Program-made: the position numbers and the translations under genes
Part shown: positions 45,255 through 54,105 of the stretch, piece by piece
Layout: each line of letters opens with the position of its first letter
Position numbering within the stretch: the first letter of the stretch is position 1
From: RHLJ01 sp965247355
GTDB lineage: Bacteria > Bacteroidota > Rhodothermia > Balneolales > Balneolaceae
Reading direction: 5' to 3'
Assembly (NCBI GenBank): GCA_965247355.1
Contig: OZ252011.1
Span: 2,480,001 to 2,544,000 of the forward strand
DNA: 64,000 bases
Notes under the pieces: generated by a model
What the model was told of the DNA's origin: nothing
Databases searched by the model: none
The model's input: only the letters and a program-made list of their open reading frames with translations

Positions 45255-45587
45255 TTATTCCGCCTTAATCTCCATCTTCTCCGCAAAGTAATCGCAGAAG
45301 TCCATCATATCTCCTGAAATACGTTCATCGTTTGTCGCCGTCTGTAATGTACTTGCCATAGTGACTAGTGTTTGATGAAAAAAGATCTTCATTTCGTCTA
45401 CCGTCATGTCTTTAGTCCAAAGATCAAGTTTCAGGGTATCTTTTTGTCTGGCATCCCAAAGCGACAATAACATCGCACGACATTGTGCCTCACTTTTGCC
45501 CTGCATATCATCTGCTTTCCAGATGATATTTGTTGGGATATTTTGCTCGTCCAGTTCTACGGTGATATTAATTTCTTTCTTTTGCAT
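45255..45587 (-). CDS. gldC: Gliding motility protein GldC
   Basis: A 110-residue cytoplasmic protein starting MQKKEINITVELDEQNIPTN, with WKADDM and the closing MMDFCDYFAEKME helix. These are characteristic of GldC, a small accessory protein found with the Bacteroidota gliding/type IX secretion machinery. Its exact role is not defined in the model organisms. It stands alone here, without other gld genes, and is convergent with the beta-lactamase-like gene. Confidence 0.9.
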   Translation of the reverse strand: MQKKEINITVELDEQNIPTNIIWKADDMQGKSEAQCRAMLLSLWDARQKDTLKLDLWTKDMTVDEMKIFFHQTLVTMASTLQTATNDERISGDMMDFCDYFAEKMEIKAE

Positions 45588-45719
45588 GAATAGGAATAGT
45601 TTAATTTATTTGCTGAAAGATAAAGGTTTTCGGGCTATAACGTTAATCAGCTTCAATAAAGAGCTTGAGTTTTATACTTGGTAACTCGTTGATCGAGCAA
45701 ATTGAAGCTAATTTCAACT

Positions 45720-45824
45720 ATGACACCAATCAACATTTCCAGCTTAATTTCATCTTTCCGATGGAGAGAACAAGAGAGAGCTTTCCGATTAATTAATGAT
45801 ATGTTAGATTCTGAAAAGATCTAA
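45720..45824 (+). CDS. Possible 34-residue leader peptide
   Basis: A short frame from ATG at 45720 to TAA at 45824, nine bases before the HEAT-like gene. The peptide begins MTPINISSLISSF and contains WREQERAFRLIND. There is no clear ribosome site and no family match, so it may be chance. Its tight spacing to the next gene is the only support. Confidence 0.25.
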   Translation: MTPINISSLISSFRWREQERAFRLINDMLDSEKI

Positions 45825-45833
45825 CCACATTCT

Positions 45834-46343
45834 ATGAAATCTCCTCTGGAACAGGCACTTACCGGGCGAATCAAAAAAGAGAAGATGTCTGCTTTTCTTT
45901 CTGAACATCCGGAAATGTTTGATGAAGCGGTCACGCTTTCATTATCTAACAAACAACCTATTGCCTGGCGAGCAGCCTGGGCGATCGGAGGAAGTTTACC
46001 TGAAAACCGGGAAAAGCTCAGCCCTTTTATTGATGATATCCTTGACAAGCTTCCCGAACTCGAAGACGGACATCAGCGAGAATTCATCAAAATTTTGATA
46101 CAATGTGAACTAACTGAAGATCAAATGGGGCTACTTTTTGATACCTGTGTTTCCATTTGGGAACAGGTTCGAAAAAAGCCTTCTGTCCGGTATTTTGCCT
46201 TTCAGGTGATGGTTGATATGACAAACCAATATCCGGAGCTGGCAAATGAAGTGCTTTCACTTACACAACCTCAGCATATCAGTACACTTTCTCCGGGTAT
46301 TAGAAAAGGTGTTCGGAAACTCGTTGACAAATTAAGTTCATGA
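45834..46343 (+). CDS. HEAT-like alpha-solenoid protein, function unknown
   Basis: A 169-residue cytoplasmic protein composed of amphipathic helices. The segment AWRAAWAIGGSLPENREKLSPFIDDIL resembles a HEAT repeat, followed by HQREFIKILIQCEL and a VRYFAFQVMVDMTNQYPELANEVL helix pair. Such solenoids usually bind proteins. No catalytic motif. A stem-loop follows its stop. Confidence 0.65.
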   Translation: MKSPLEQALTGRIKKEKMSAFLSEHPEMFDEAVTLSLSNKQPIAWRAAWAIGGSLPENREKLSPFIDDILDKLPELEDGHQREFIKILIQCELTEDQMGLLFDTCVSIWEQVRKKPSVRYFAFQVMVDMTNQYPELANEVLSLTQPQHISTLSPGIRKGVRKLVDKLSS

Positions 46344-46348
46344 GTTTT

Positions 46349-46379
46349 CCCGAAGCTGAAATAAAATGCAGCGCTCGGG
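46349..46379 (+). terminator. Stem-loop after the HEAT-like gene
   Basis: CCCGA and GCTG pair with TCGGG and CAGC, leaving an A/GC bulge. It begins six bases past the stop. No T run follows, so it may stabilise the mRNA end rather than terminate. Confidence 0.4.
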
Positions 46380-46494
46380 TTGGCAGGTCATTTTAGATAA
46401 TTTCAAGAAGTATACAGAAGCCTCTTAAATTCCGTTTGTACCCTACCCCTGAATAAAATAATATAGGCTGAATATTTAATGGATTTAACTGACC

Positions 46495-47445
46495 ATGAAA
46501 ACCAGCCTTTTTTTATTTCTCTTACTTACATCGATCACAGCACTGGGACAGGAATCACCTGAGATACGAACCGGACTTGAACTCACTTCTTATCATTTCC
46601 CTCAGGATAACGCTCCAAAAGGTGAACTGTTAGGTCCGTTTGAATTTCATAGCAAAATCATTGAAGGTACTGTAAGACAATACTGGACTTTTGTTCCAGC
46701 TCAGTACAATAGCGAAACACCGGCAAGTGTATTGGTTTTTCAGGATGGCCAGCGGGCAACTAACCCGGGAGGTTCACTTCTAGTTCCTCAGGTACTGGAA
46801 AATTTAATAGCACTTGGAGAGATTCCCGTTACCATTGGCATTTTTATCACACCGGGAAATACCTCCGAGCATTATCCTGATAATTTGGGAATGAGTAACC
46901 CAAATCACCGCGCACAGGAGTATGATGCCATGGATGACCGCTATGCACGGTTTATCATAGAAGAAATGCTACCCGAAGTTGGTAAAAAGTATAACCTGAC
47001 TGATGACCCGAATGAACGGGCAATCGGGGGTACAAGCAGTGGGGCTATTGCAGCATTTACCGTTGCCTGGCACTACCCTGATTATTTCCGAAAAGTATAC
47101 AGTGCCATCGGCAGTTATGTGTCCATTGGATTTCGTCCCGATGAAAACCCAATTAAATTAGGTGGCCAGGATTATCCCGCTTTAATACGACGTGAGCCCA
47201 TCAGGCCTATTCGAATATTTCTGCAGGATGGCACCAATGACCTCGATAATGAATGGGGAAACTGGTTTCTGGCTAATCAGCAGATGGTTGCAGCCTTCAA
47301 CTATGCCAACCGGTTTGCCGACCGAAATAATATAGAAGGTGCCCGCTATCAAACCAAAGCTGTCTGGACTGATGGCGAGCACAATGATCAACATACAGGA
47401 ATGCTTTTACCCGAAGGATTGAAATGGTTGTGGGAGAATGATTAA
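46495..47445 (+). CDS. Exported esterase of the Fes/D-type family
   Basis: A 316-residue protein with a signal peptide (1-19, ending ALGQ). The alpha/beta-hydrolase elbow GGTSSGAIAAF carries the nucleophile serine; FQDGQRATN lies at the oxyanion loop, LQDGTNDLDNEWG has an aspartate and DGEHNDQHTG the likely catalytic histidine. The layout matches the putative esterase family that includes enterochelin esterase and xylan esterases. Substrate unknown. It is convergent with the permease gene, one base apart. Confidence 0.85.
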   Translation: MKTSLFLFLLLTSITALGQESPEIRTGLELTSYHFPQDNAPKGELLGPFEFHSKIIEGTVRQYWTFVPAQYNSETPASVLVFQDGQRATNPGGSLLVPQVLENLIALGEIPVTIGIFITPGNTSEHYPDNLGMSNPNHRAQEYDAMDDRYARFIIEEMLPEVGKKYNLTDDPNERAIGGTSSGAIAAFTVAWHYPDYFRKVYSAIGSYVSIGFRPDENPIKLGGQDYPALIRREPIRPIRIFLQDGTNDLDNEWGNWFLANQQMVAAFNYANRFADRNNIEGARYQTKAVWTDGEHNDQHTGMLLPEGLKWLWEND

Positions 47446-47446
47446 A

Positions 47447-50047
47447 TCATTCTGTCTTTAACGATTGAACCGGATTCGCCAACGAAGCTTTAATGGAATG
47501 ATAACTCACAGTAAGCATGGTTACCAGTAAACAGGAAACAACGCCTGCAGCATAAATCCACCAGTAAATCTGGATTTTGTATTCATAATCTTGTAGCCAA
47601 ATATTCATTACATAGGAGGCAATTGGAATTGAAATTACACAGGCTATCAGGACTAAAAGCCCAAAATCTCTTGTAAGAAGTGCCCATAGATTTGTAACTG
47701 AAGCTCCCAGAGTTTTGCGAATACCTATTTCCTTCACACGCTGAGTTACCATGAAAGCGGACAATCCGAATAATCCAAGACAACTGATTATAATAGCTAA
47801 ACCGCTGAATAATGTAGCTAAGGTACCTGTCTGCTCTTCCGCTCGGAATTTGGTGAGGTATTGATTGTCGGCAAAGGCATACTCGAACGGATGGTCGGGA
47901 GCTACTTTTGCAAAGGTCTCCTGAACTTCATCGATCGACTCACTTAAAGGAATTTCTGTATTTAACCGAATAAATAAATACCTCATTGGAGATTCAGTAG
48001 AAAACAACATTAATGGTTTAGGTTCATCAAAAGGCGAGCCCTTGATCATATCACGGATTACTCCAACAATAGTGAAGCGTTTTTGTCCATTAAACTCATA
48101 TTTAGCTTCAATTTCCTTACCAATTGGGTTTTCTAATCCCATAGCTTGTACAGCAGATTCACTTACGATAATATTTGCAGACTCATCACCTAAATCTCTT
48201 GAGAAGTCTCTCCCTGCAACTAATTCCCATTGGGAGGCTTCTCCATACTCAGGACTCACAAAAATAGTGTTGAAGGAAGTCTGGATTTCATTACTTGTTC
48301 CCGGCAAACTGAATCCATCGTTATTTCCTAAGGTTGTAATAAGTGGATAATTTGCCAATCCCATTTCACGGACTACGCCCGTATTTTTGAGTTCAGCTCT
48401 GAGAAGTTCGAGGTTTTGATAAACGGATTGACTGCCCGTCATCGTAATCAACCCTTCCTTTTCGTAACCTATTGGTCGGTCTTTAGCGTATTGAATTTGT
48501 TGATGAATAGTGATCGTACCAATGATCATCACAATAGAAATCGCGAATTGAAATACAACCAGTCCCTGACGAAAACGCTCGCTTTTCTTTCCCTGTCTTA
48601 ACTTCCCTTTCAGTGCCTGAATAGGATTGAATGAGGACAAAAATATCGCAGGATAACTTCCCGCTATTAAACCTACTAACGCGCTGAAGCCTATGCTTAC
48701 TAACCAGAACAAAGGATTTCCCCATTGAAATGATATTTCTTTTGCTGCTATAGAATTAAATGAAGGGAGTAGCAGAAAAATCAGAATAAGTGAGATAACA
48801 AACGCACCGAATGCATACAAAAAGGATTCCGTTAGAAACTGTTTCATCACCTCAGAACGAGCAGAACCAATCGCTTTTCTAACACCTACCTCCTTCCCTC
48901 TGGTTTGGAACTGAGAAGTATTCAGGTTCATGAAATTGATGCAGGCAATGAGTAAGATAAATACTCCAATCAAACCATATAACCGAATGAACTGAACTTT
49001 TCGGCTGGTAATCTGAACACCACCTTCAAAACTAGAATTTAAATGCCAGTCTTTCATAGGGAGCAAAAATAACTCTCTGGGATCATCTTCAACATCCCTG
49101 TATGGTTTCATTAGATCTTTGATAGCCAATGAAGCGTTAGATACTGAAACGCCTTCCTTGAGCTTGGCAAAAATCTTCATGTTGTAATTATTCCACACAT
49201 ACGGATTATTTTCGTTGTAGATCAGCGCCATGGATGCAAAAAATTCTGCATCTCCAAACGTGGAGTTTTCAGGCAAATCCTCAAAAACACCTTGCACAAT
49301 TAAATCGGCAGTTCCGTTAAATGAAACCGTTTTACCTATCGGGTTCTCCTCTCCGAACACCTTTTTTGCAAACCTTTCCGAGACTAACATATTACTCGGG
49401 TTTTCCATGGCTCCGCGTGTCCCTTGCTTCATTTCCAGCGATAGAATATGGGGAATGTCTTTTTGAAAGAAATAGCCCATTTCCCTATACGGCTGTTCTT
49501 CAACCACTAATAATTCAGTCTCCGGTCGAAAAAACGTCATAGCAACATGTTCGAAATAGTGTGAGTATTTCTCTTGGAGTTCAACCCCTACTCCACCGGT
49601 ATGAGAGCTATTAACACTGGTTTCGTCAGGTGAAATATCTTTCCTCATTACCTGAACAATCTCATCATAATGCTCATGATTAGTGTTATAGGAGTACTCA
49701 TCATAAATCCACAGAGCGATGAAGATGGCAACCGTCATCCCAAGGGCAAGACCACCAATATTGATTAGCGAAAAGGTTTTATTCTTTAGTAAGGTACGAT
49801 AGCTGATTTTAAGATTATGACGAAACATGACAGGATAGATAGTAGGAGTTGAGAAATTTTTGATGGCAAAGGGTCTCAGATAATTAAAAACCTGATACCA
49901 GTAAAGAAGTTTTGCTTTGCTTAGAAAATGCTTCTTTTGGGTTGACTGGAAAGCCTCTTCTAAATCGCCCAGCACCTCTTCCTGTAATTCCTGCTTCAGG
50001 AAAAAGGACAGAAACCGAACCGCTGATTTGGGAGGCTTTGTATTCAT
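47447..50047 (-). CDS. MacB/FtsX-type ABC transporter permease
   Basis: An 866-residue membrane protein. An N-terminal cytoplasmic prefix (about 1-75, FLSFFLKQELQEEVLGDLEEAF) is followed by the first helix near residue 95, a periplasmic MacB-like domain (about 120-330), three FtsX helices (about 360-475), a second set of helix plus periplasmic domain (about 510-730), and three final helices. VRKAIGSARSEVMKQFLTES and IRKTLGASVTNLWALLTRDF are the paired FtsX coupling motifs. No ATPase gene adjoins. It starts three bases after the PadR gene, so both are one operon; likely role is export or lipid/protein mechanotransmission. Confidence 0.9.
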   Translation of the reverse strand: MNTKPPKSAVRFLSFFLKQELQEEVLGDLEEAFQSTQKKHFLSKAKLLYWYQVFNYLRPFAIKNFSTPTIYPVMFRHNLKISYRTLLKNKTFSLINIGGLALGMTVAIFIALWIYDEYSYNTNHEHYDEIVQVMRKDISPDETSVNSSHTGGVGVELQEKYSHYFEHVAMTFFRPETELLVVEEQPYREMGYFFQKDIPHILSLEMKQGTRGAMENPSNMLVSERFAKKVFGEENPIGKTVSFNGTADLIVQGVFEDLPENSTFGDAEFFASMALIYNENNPYVWNNYNMKIFAKLKEGVSVSNASLAIKDLMKPYRDVEDDPRELFLLPMKDWHLNSSFEGGVQITSRKVQFIRLYGLIGVFILLIACINFMNLNTSQFQTRGKEVGVRKAIGSARSEVMKQFLTESFLYAFGAFVISLILIFLLLPSFNSIAAKEISFQWGNPLFWLVSIGFSALVGLIAGSYPAIFLSSFNPIQALKGKLRQGKKSERFRQGLVVFQFAISIVMIIGTITIHQQIQYAKDRPIGYEKEGLITMTGSQSVYQNLELLRAELKNTGVVREMGLANYPLITTLGNNDGFSLPGTSNEIQTSFNTIFVSPEYGEASQWELVAGRDFSRDLGDESANIIVSESAVQAMGLENPIGKEIEAKYEFNGQKRFTIVGVIRDMIKGSPFDEPKPLMLFSTESPMRYLFIRLNTEIPLSESIDEVQETFAKVAPDHPFEYAFADNQYLTKFRAEEQTGTLATLFSGLAIIISCLGLFGLSAFMVTQRVKEIGIRKTLGASVTNLWALLTRDFGLLVLIACVISIPIASYVMNIWLQDYEYKIQIYWWIYAAGVVSCLLVTMLTVSYHSIKASLANPVQSLKTE

Positions 50048-50050
50048 TTA

Positions 50051-50389
50051 TTAAATAGTAAATTTCAGATCGGAGAAGGCCGGGAACTGACTCCAAAGAG
50101 AAAGCTTGATATCCCGCGAAGTTTTTAAAGCCCGTTCTCCTGCTCCGGTAATTTCATAAATCCGTTTTCTCCGACCTCCACGTTCTGCAGTTGGCTCTCC
50201 CATTTCGGAAGTGAGAAATCCTTTCTCTCCCAATCGGTTTAAAGTAGAATGAACCGCTCCAATGGAGACAGCGCGATCTAGTTGTGCTTCAAATTCTTCT
50301 GCAATTTTGAAGGCGTATGCTTCTTCTCCGAGTATCCCTACTATGAGGAGTAGCGTTTCTTCAAAATCACCAAGTTTCGTTTCTTTCAT
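50051..50389 (-). CDS. PadR-family transcriptional regulator
   Basis: A 112-residue winged-helix protein: a start of LGDFEETLLLIVGIL, then VSIGAVHSTLNRLGEKGFLTSEMGEP and the wing RGGRRKRIYEITGAGERAL, the classic PadR signature. PadR repressors often control a neighbouring transporter and respond to toxic compounds. Here the permease gene begins three bases after the PadR stop, the usual Bacteroidota pairing, so self-regulation of this operon is likely. A possible operator lies in the AT-rich region 50390-50450 but I could not define it. Confidence 0.93.
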   Translation of the reverse strand: MKETKLGDFEETLLLIVGILGEEAYAFKIAEEFEAQLDRAVSIGAVHSTLNRLGEKGFLTSEMGEPTAERGGRRKRIYEITGAGERALKTSRDIKLSLWSQFPAFSDLKFTI

Positions 50390-50488
50390 AGGTTTGTTAC
50401 TAAATTGTAGAACAAATATAGTAGAAAAATTTATAACCTCTACTTTTTAGAAAGAAATAAGTTTCAGATTAATTTATTTGGAGTTTGA

Positions 50489-50517
50489 GGCGCTCCGACG
50501 CAGAGCATCGGTGCGAG
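50489..50517 (+). repeat. REP palindrome A
   Basis: GCTCCGACGCAGAGCATCGGTGC folds into a stem with one C-A mismatch and a 3-base loop. It differs from copy C by one base. It forms an inverted pair with copy B, 28 bases apart. Confidence 0.9.
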
Positions 50518-50544
50518 GTAATTTTGATTTAATGGAATGTTTAC

Positions 50545-50576
50545 CCTCGTTCCGATGCTCTGCGTCGGAACGAACA
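50545..50576 (-). repeat. REP palindrome B
   Basis: GTTCCGATGCTCTGCGTCGG plus its flanks is identical over 32 bases to copy D. It is the inverted partner of copy A. Confidence 0.9.
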
Positions 50577-50634
50577 ATCATTCATCTACCATAAAAAACT
50601 GTAAGGAATTCCACTCAATCTGGTCTAACCAAGC

Positions 50635-51204
50635 ATGGGAAGAAGCAGATACAAAATTCTGGACGAGAACTATCCTTACTTTATAACTTCAAGTATAGTT
50701 GGGAAACTACCGCTATTTCTCAATCCTGAAATTAGTTCAATTATCACTGATGGGTTACAATTCTTAATTAAAGAAAGAAACATTAAGGTATATGCCTGTG
50801 TGATTATGCCGGACCACATTCATTTTATCTCAGAAGGGACAGATTTAGCAAAACATATTTCCAGCTTTAAATCCTTTACTGCAAGATCGATAGTAGATTA
50901 TCTGACTCGAGAGAATCGTTCAAAAGAATTAATCGTTTTGAGAAATCAAAAACTGGCTCATAAAACAGATCGGGAATATCAGATTTGGACAGAAGGCTTT
51001 CACCCAAAACAAATTAGTTCGGATCAAATTATGGAGCAGAAGGTTAATTATATCCATTATAATCCTGTTAAAGCAGGATTGGTTGCTAACCAATTGGATT
51101 GGGAGTATTCTTCTGCAGAATTTTATTCAGGTGGATTATCTAACCTGAATTTAACACTAGTTGGAGATTGGGGCGCTCCGACGCAGAGCATCGGAGCGAG
51201 TTGA
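50635..51204 (+). CDS. REP-associated tyrosine transposase (RAYT)
   Basis: A 189-residue IS200-like Y1 transposase. The HUH site is MPDHIHF (H61, H63) and the candidate nucleophile tyrosine lies in NYIHYNPVKAGLV (Y139), the motif typical of RAYT proteins. Such enzymes cut and join single-stranded REP hairpins. The last ten codons (GAPTQSIGAS) and the TGA lie inside REP copy C, so the repeat supplies the protein's C-terminus. It sits between the PadR/permease operon and a membrane AraC-type regulator. The start ATG at 50635 follows AAGC with no clear ribosome site. Confidence 0.92.
   Translation: MGRSRYKILDENYPYFITSSIVGKLPLFLNPEISSIITDGLQFLIKERNIKVYACVIMPDHIHFISEGTDLAKHISSFKSFTARSIVDYLTRENRSKELIVLRNQKLAHKTDREYQIWTEGFHPKQISSDQIMEQKVNYIHYNPVKAGLVANQLDWEYSSAEFYSGGLSNLNLTLVGDWGAPTQSIGAS
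51172..51200 (+). repeat. REP palindrome C, overlapping the transposase 3' end
   Basis: GCTCCGACGCAGAGCATCGG continues as AGC, giving a 7-bp outer stem. It encodes the last residues of the RAYT protein. Confidence 0.92.
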
Positions 51205-51336
51205 AGCTACCCTTGGGAATGCAAGCCGGAAGCTCCAGCTTACATTAAAAAACTGTGAGTGAGTAAAGGAGATTGCTTCGTCGAATTTGAACATCCCTTT
51301 TTCAAAAAAAACATACTCCTCGCAAAGACTACCCTT

Positions 51337-51368
51337 CCTCGTTCCGATGCTCTGCGTCGGAACGAACA
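51337..51368 (-). repeat. REP palindrome D
   Basis: Identical to copy B over 32 bases. It lies 140 bases downstream of copy C in inverted orientation. Confidence 0.92.
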
Positions 51369-51445
51369 TTTAGGCAAGGACATATTAAAACACCCTTGTT
51401 ATTTATCGGTATCGGTTTTCTATTTGATTTCCGACATTCTTACCT

Positions 51446-52498
51446 ATGACTTTAGAAGACCAACTGATTTTTTTATTTAGTGCTTTGGGAGGAGTAAACG
51501 GGCTTTTCCTCAGTGCCTATTTCGCTTTTTTTATCAAACAAAAAAATGAAACCACTTATTTTCTCTCTGCACTTTTATTTGTGATCAGTATCAGGGTTAC
51601 AAAATCTGCCTTTTTTAACTTTTATGGTGGATTATCCAGTGAGTTCATACAAATCGGGTTAACCGCATGTTTGCTTATCGGACCATTCCTGTATTTACAT
51701 GTTCGATCAACTTCTGAAACAAAGTATCGGTCCTGGAACTGGATACTGCATGTTATCCCAATCATAATAACAATGATTTTAATCGGGTACTTCTACCCTT
51801 ATCAGGAGCATCGTTATTTATGGCAAAGAAGAGCCGGAGGATTGCTGGGATGGTTTATGTATATACAATGGTTTCTCTACCTTGGATTAGCCAGTTATCT
51901 TGCCAAAGAATCTTTTAAGAATGTCTTTTCGAGAAAACTAAGCGCCTCAAACAGAGACATTTGGTTGGTAAATGTAGTATCCGGAATCTTGATTGTATTC
52001 CTTGCTTACTACTCAAATGGATATACTTCGTATATAGTAGGGGCGCTTTCATTTTCCTTTATCTTTTACATATCTATTCTGCTATGGATATTCAGAAAAG
52101 GGAAAATATCCGCTTTTTTTGAATCCCCAGAAAAGTATGCCACTAAAACTATTGCCCTTGAGGAATCTGATACCATTGCTTCAAAACTTGAGCAACTCTT
52201 TCGAGAACAGAAACTTTACAAGCAACCGAATTTAAAGCTCGCCGATGTTGCTGAACAAATAGACATCGTACCAAACTACCTCTCTCAGTTTTTAAATGAT
52301 CAGCTAAATAAAAGCTTTTCCAGTTATGTGAATGAATATCGTGTCCGGGCTGCCGAGGACATGCTAAGAAACAATACACTACTTACCGTTGAAGCTATTG
52401 GGAATGAATGCGGCTTCAAATCTAACTCTACCTTCTATTCAGCTTTCAAAAAAGTAAAAGGAGTTACCCCCGGTGAATTCAAAAAGAACCTCACTTAA
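51446..52498 (+). CDS. AraC-family regulator with membrane N-terminus
   Basis: A 350-residue protein. Residues 1-220 contain about six or seven hydrophobic helices (for example LFSALGGVNGLFLSAYFAFF, WILHVIPIIITMILIGYF, GALSFSFIFYISILLWIF). After a short linker, residues 245-350 carry the AraC DNA-binding domain: KLADVAEQIDIVPNYLSQFL as the first helix-turn-helix and VEAIGNECGFKSNSTFYSAFKKVKGVTPGEFK as the second. Membrane-anchored AraC regulators of this form are common in Bacteroidota; signal and targets are unknown. A gap of 241 bp before it holds REP D and no gene. Confidence 0.9.
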   Translation: MTLEDQLIFLFSALGGVNGLFLSAYFAFFIKQKNETTYFLSALLFVISIRVTKSAFFNFYGGLSSEFIQIGLTACLLIGPFLYLHVRSTSETKYRSWNWILHVIPIIITMILIGYFYPYQEHRYLWQRRAGGLLGWFMYIQWFLYLGLASYLAKESFKNVFSRKLSASNRDIWLVNVVSGILIVFLAYYSNGYTSYIVGALSFSFIFYISILLWIFRKGKISAFFESPEKYATKTIALEESDTIASKLEQLFREQKLYKQPNLKLADVAEQIDIVPNYLSQFLNDQLNKSFSSYVNEYRVRAAEDMLRNNTLLTVEAIGNECGFKSNSTFYSAFKKVKGVTPGEFKKNLT

Positions 52499-52592
52499 TT
52501 TCTTCTTCAGATTTGTAAATCCGAAGTCCATTTTCATGTTCTTTAACTAAGCATTTAATAGGTTTTTAGAAATGTTAATTCAATGCTTACTG

Positions 52593-53009
52593 ATGAAAAA
52601 ATTAATACTTCTATCAATCACTCTTTTTCTAACGATTCCCCTTCAAGCTCAAACTGATGAAGAGCTAATCAGAGAAACACTTACGGATTATATAGAAGGA
52701 TCCACTGAGGGCCAACCTGAAAGACTAAAAACAGCTTTCCATCCGGAACTAAATTTATACTACGTCAGAAACGATGAAATTAGGATCTGGAAGGGAACAG
52801 ATTATATTAATGATACAAAAGAAGGCGAACCCACCGGAGAAACCGGAAAAATTCTTTCCATTGATTATGAAAATGATATTGCTGTAGCCAAAGTTGAGAT
52901 TATTCCTCAAAATAATTCGAGATCATTCATCGATTATTTCTTATTGGCAAAAGCGAAAGGAAAGTGGACGATTATTCATAAAGCGTACACAAGAAAAACT
53001 TCTCAGTAA
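52593..53009 (+). CDS. Exported NTF2-like (lumazine-binding-like) protein
   Basis: 138 residues from the ATG at 52593, giving a signal peptide (MKKLILLSIT to PLQAQ); an ATG seven codons upstream is less likely. The mature part is one NTF2-like domain: EELIRETLTDYIEGSTEGQ helix, LKTAFHPELNLYYV, and closing strands SFIDYFLLAKAKGKWTIIHKAYTRK. This matches the Lumazine_bd_2 group, which lacks known catalysis. It may bind a small ligand. No clear operon partner. Confidence 0.85.
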   Translation: MKKLILLSITLFLTIPLQAQTDEELIRETLTDYIEGSTEGQPERLKTAFHPELNLYYVRNDEIRIWKGTDYINDTKEGEPTGETGKILSIDYENDIAVAKVEIIPQNNSRSFIDYFLLAKAKGKWTIIHKAYTRKTSQ

Positions 53010-53026
53010 CTTTGTTTTCTATTCTT

Positions 53027-54025
53027 TCAGTATTCAGCCTTACATTTCTCTCGTAGTGTATTCAGTACATGTTGAAAGTCTTCAGGAAGTTCAGAATTGA
53101 ATCGCACCATTTCTCCACTTGAAGGATGTACAAAACCAAGAGTTTTAGCGTGAAGGGCTTGTCTGCCTAATCCGGTTATAAGTTTATGGAACATTACTTT
53201 ACGAGCGCCGGTATTGGGTCCATATCGAACTGAAGTACCACCATATGTTGTATCTCCAAATACATGATGACCGATATGGGCCATATGCACTCTGATTTGA
53301 TGCGTTCTTCCGGTTTCGAGTTTAACTTCAACCAAACTCAGATAATCAAAATACTCGAGCACTTTGTAATGAGTTATCGCGTGCTTTCCCCTTCCTCCCT
53401 GAAGCACGGTCATTAGCTTGCGATCTTGCTTCGAACGGCCAATATCTCCTTCAATAGTTCCTTCTTCTTGTGGAGTTCCCCAAACAATTGCCCAGTACGT
53501 ACGCTCTACATCTTTCTCGGCAAACTTAGCTGAGAGCTTAGCAAGTGTTTCATCGTTTTTGGCGACGACTAATAATCCGCTGGTGTCTTTATCCAACCGA
53601 TGTACAATTCCCGGTCGAATGTTTTCGTCTTCCTCTTCACCCGCCAGTTCATCCACATGGTGCATTAGGCCATTCACCAGTGTACCGGTCCAGTTTCCAT
53701 ACGCCGGGTGTACAACCATCCCTGCTTCTTTATTCACGAGGATAAGATCATCATCTTCGTGGATAATATTAATCTCTAATTTTTCAGCTTTGGCTTCAGG
53801 CGGTGGAGCTATTGGCAGCTCGATATAAATCTCATCTCCCGGTAGCATCTTGTAGGATGGCTTTTCATGTTTTCCATTCACCCACACATAGCCGTCTTTA
53901 ATTGCTTTCTGAACTTTATTCCGTGTCGCGTTCTCTACAAATCCGGTGATGTAAGCATCCAGCCTGATTGACTCCTGCTGTCCCTGAGGTACTGTGAATT
54001 CGTAGATTGTTTTTTCTTTCTCCAT
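53027..54025 (-). CDS. rluD: Large-subunit rRNA pseudouridine synthase RluD family
   Basis: 332 residues from the ATG at 54025 (MEKEKTIYEF); upstream in-frame codons add 13 residues unlike the family. An S4 domain (LDAYITGFVENATRNKVQKAI) is followed by the catalytic core with GIVHRLDKDTSGLLVVAKND, whose aspartate is catalytic, and the HAKTLGFVHPSSGE end motif. RluD modifies helix 69 of 23S rRNA and is the most likely member; RluC-type cannot be ruled out. Confidence 0.92.
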   Translation of the reverse strand: MEKEKTIYEFTVPQGQQESIRLDAYITGFVENATRNKVQKAIKDGYVWVNGKHEKPSYKMLPGDEIYIELPIAPPPEAKAEKLEINIIHEDDDLILVNKEAGMVVHPAYGNWTGTLVNGLMHHVDELAGEEEDENIRPGIVHRLDKDTSGLLVVAKNDETLAKLSAKFAEKDVERTYWAIVWGTPQEEGTIEGDIGRSKQDRKLMTVLQGGRGKHAITHYKVLEYFDYLSLVEVKLETGRTHQIRVHMAHIGHHVFGDTTYGGTSVRYGPNTGARKVMFHKLITGLGRQALHAKTLGFVHPSSGEMVRFNSELPEDFQHVLNTLREKCKAEY

Positions 54026-54078
54026 TTGAACAAGATAGGCAGATTGTAAGGACTTTGCTTTCAACTGGTCTTACTTAA

Positions 54079-54098
54079 TGTTAAATGCTAAATGTTAA
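54079..54098 (+). repeat. Left inverted repeat of four-helix cassette 2
   Basis: TGTTAAATGCTAAATGTTAA matches the right repeat as a perfect 20-bp inverted copy. It is part of a degenerate 7-bp run (TTAAATG, CTAAATG, TTAAGTT, TTAAATG) at 54076-54108 that reaches into the start codon of the gene. Confidence 0.9.
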
Positions 54099-54105
54099 GT
54101 TTTAA

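Larger units (their letters stand above)
50489..51368. mobile_element. RAYT gene bounded by two REPIN-like pairs
   Basis: Two inverted pairs of REP palindromes (A/B before the gene, C/D after it) bracket a Y1 transposase gene. A and C share one orientation, B and D the other. This matches the established REPIN-RAYT arrangement, where a chromosomal, non-self-mobilising transposase is linked to short palindromic repeats that spread through the genome. The outer bounds given are the first and last REP bases. Confidence 0.85.

Noticed and set aside
51157..51369. Minus-strand open frame between REP C and D
   Set aside because: Its ends are made of the REP palindromes themselves; the middle has no family resemblance.
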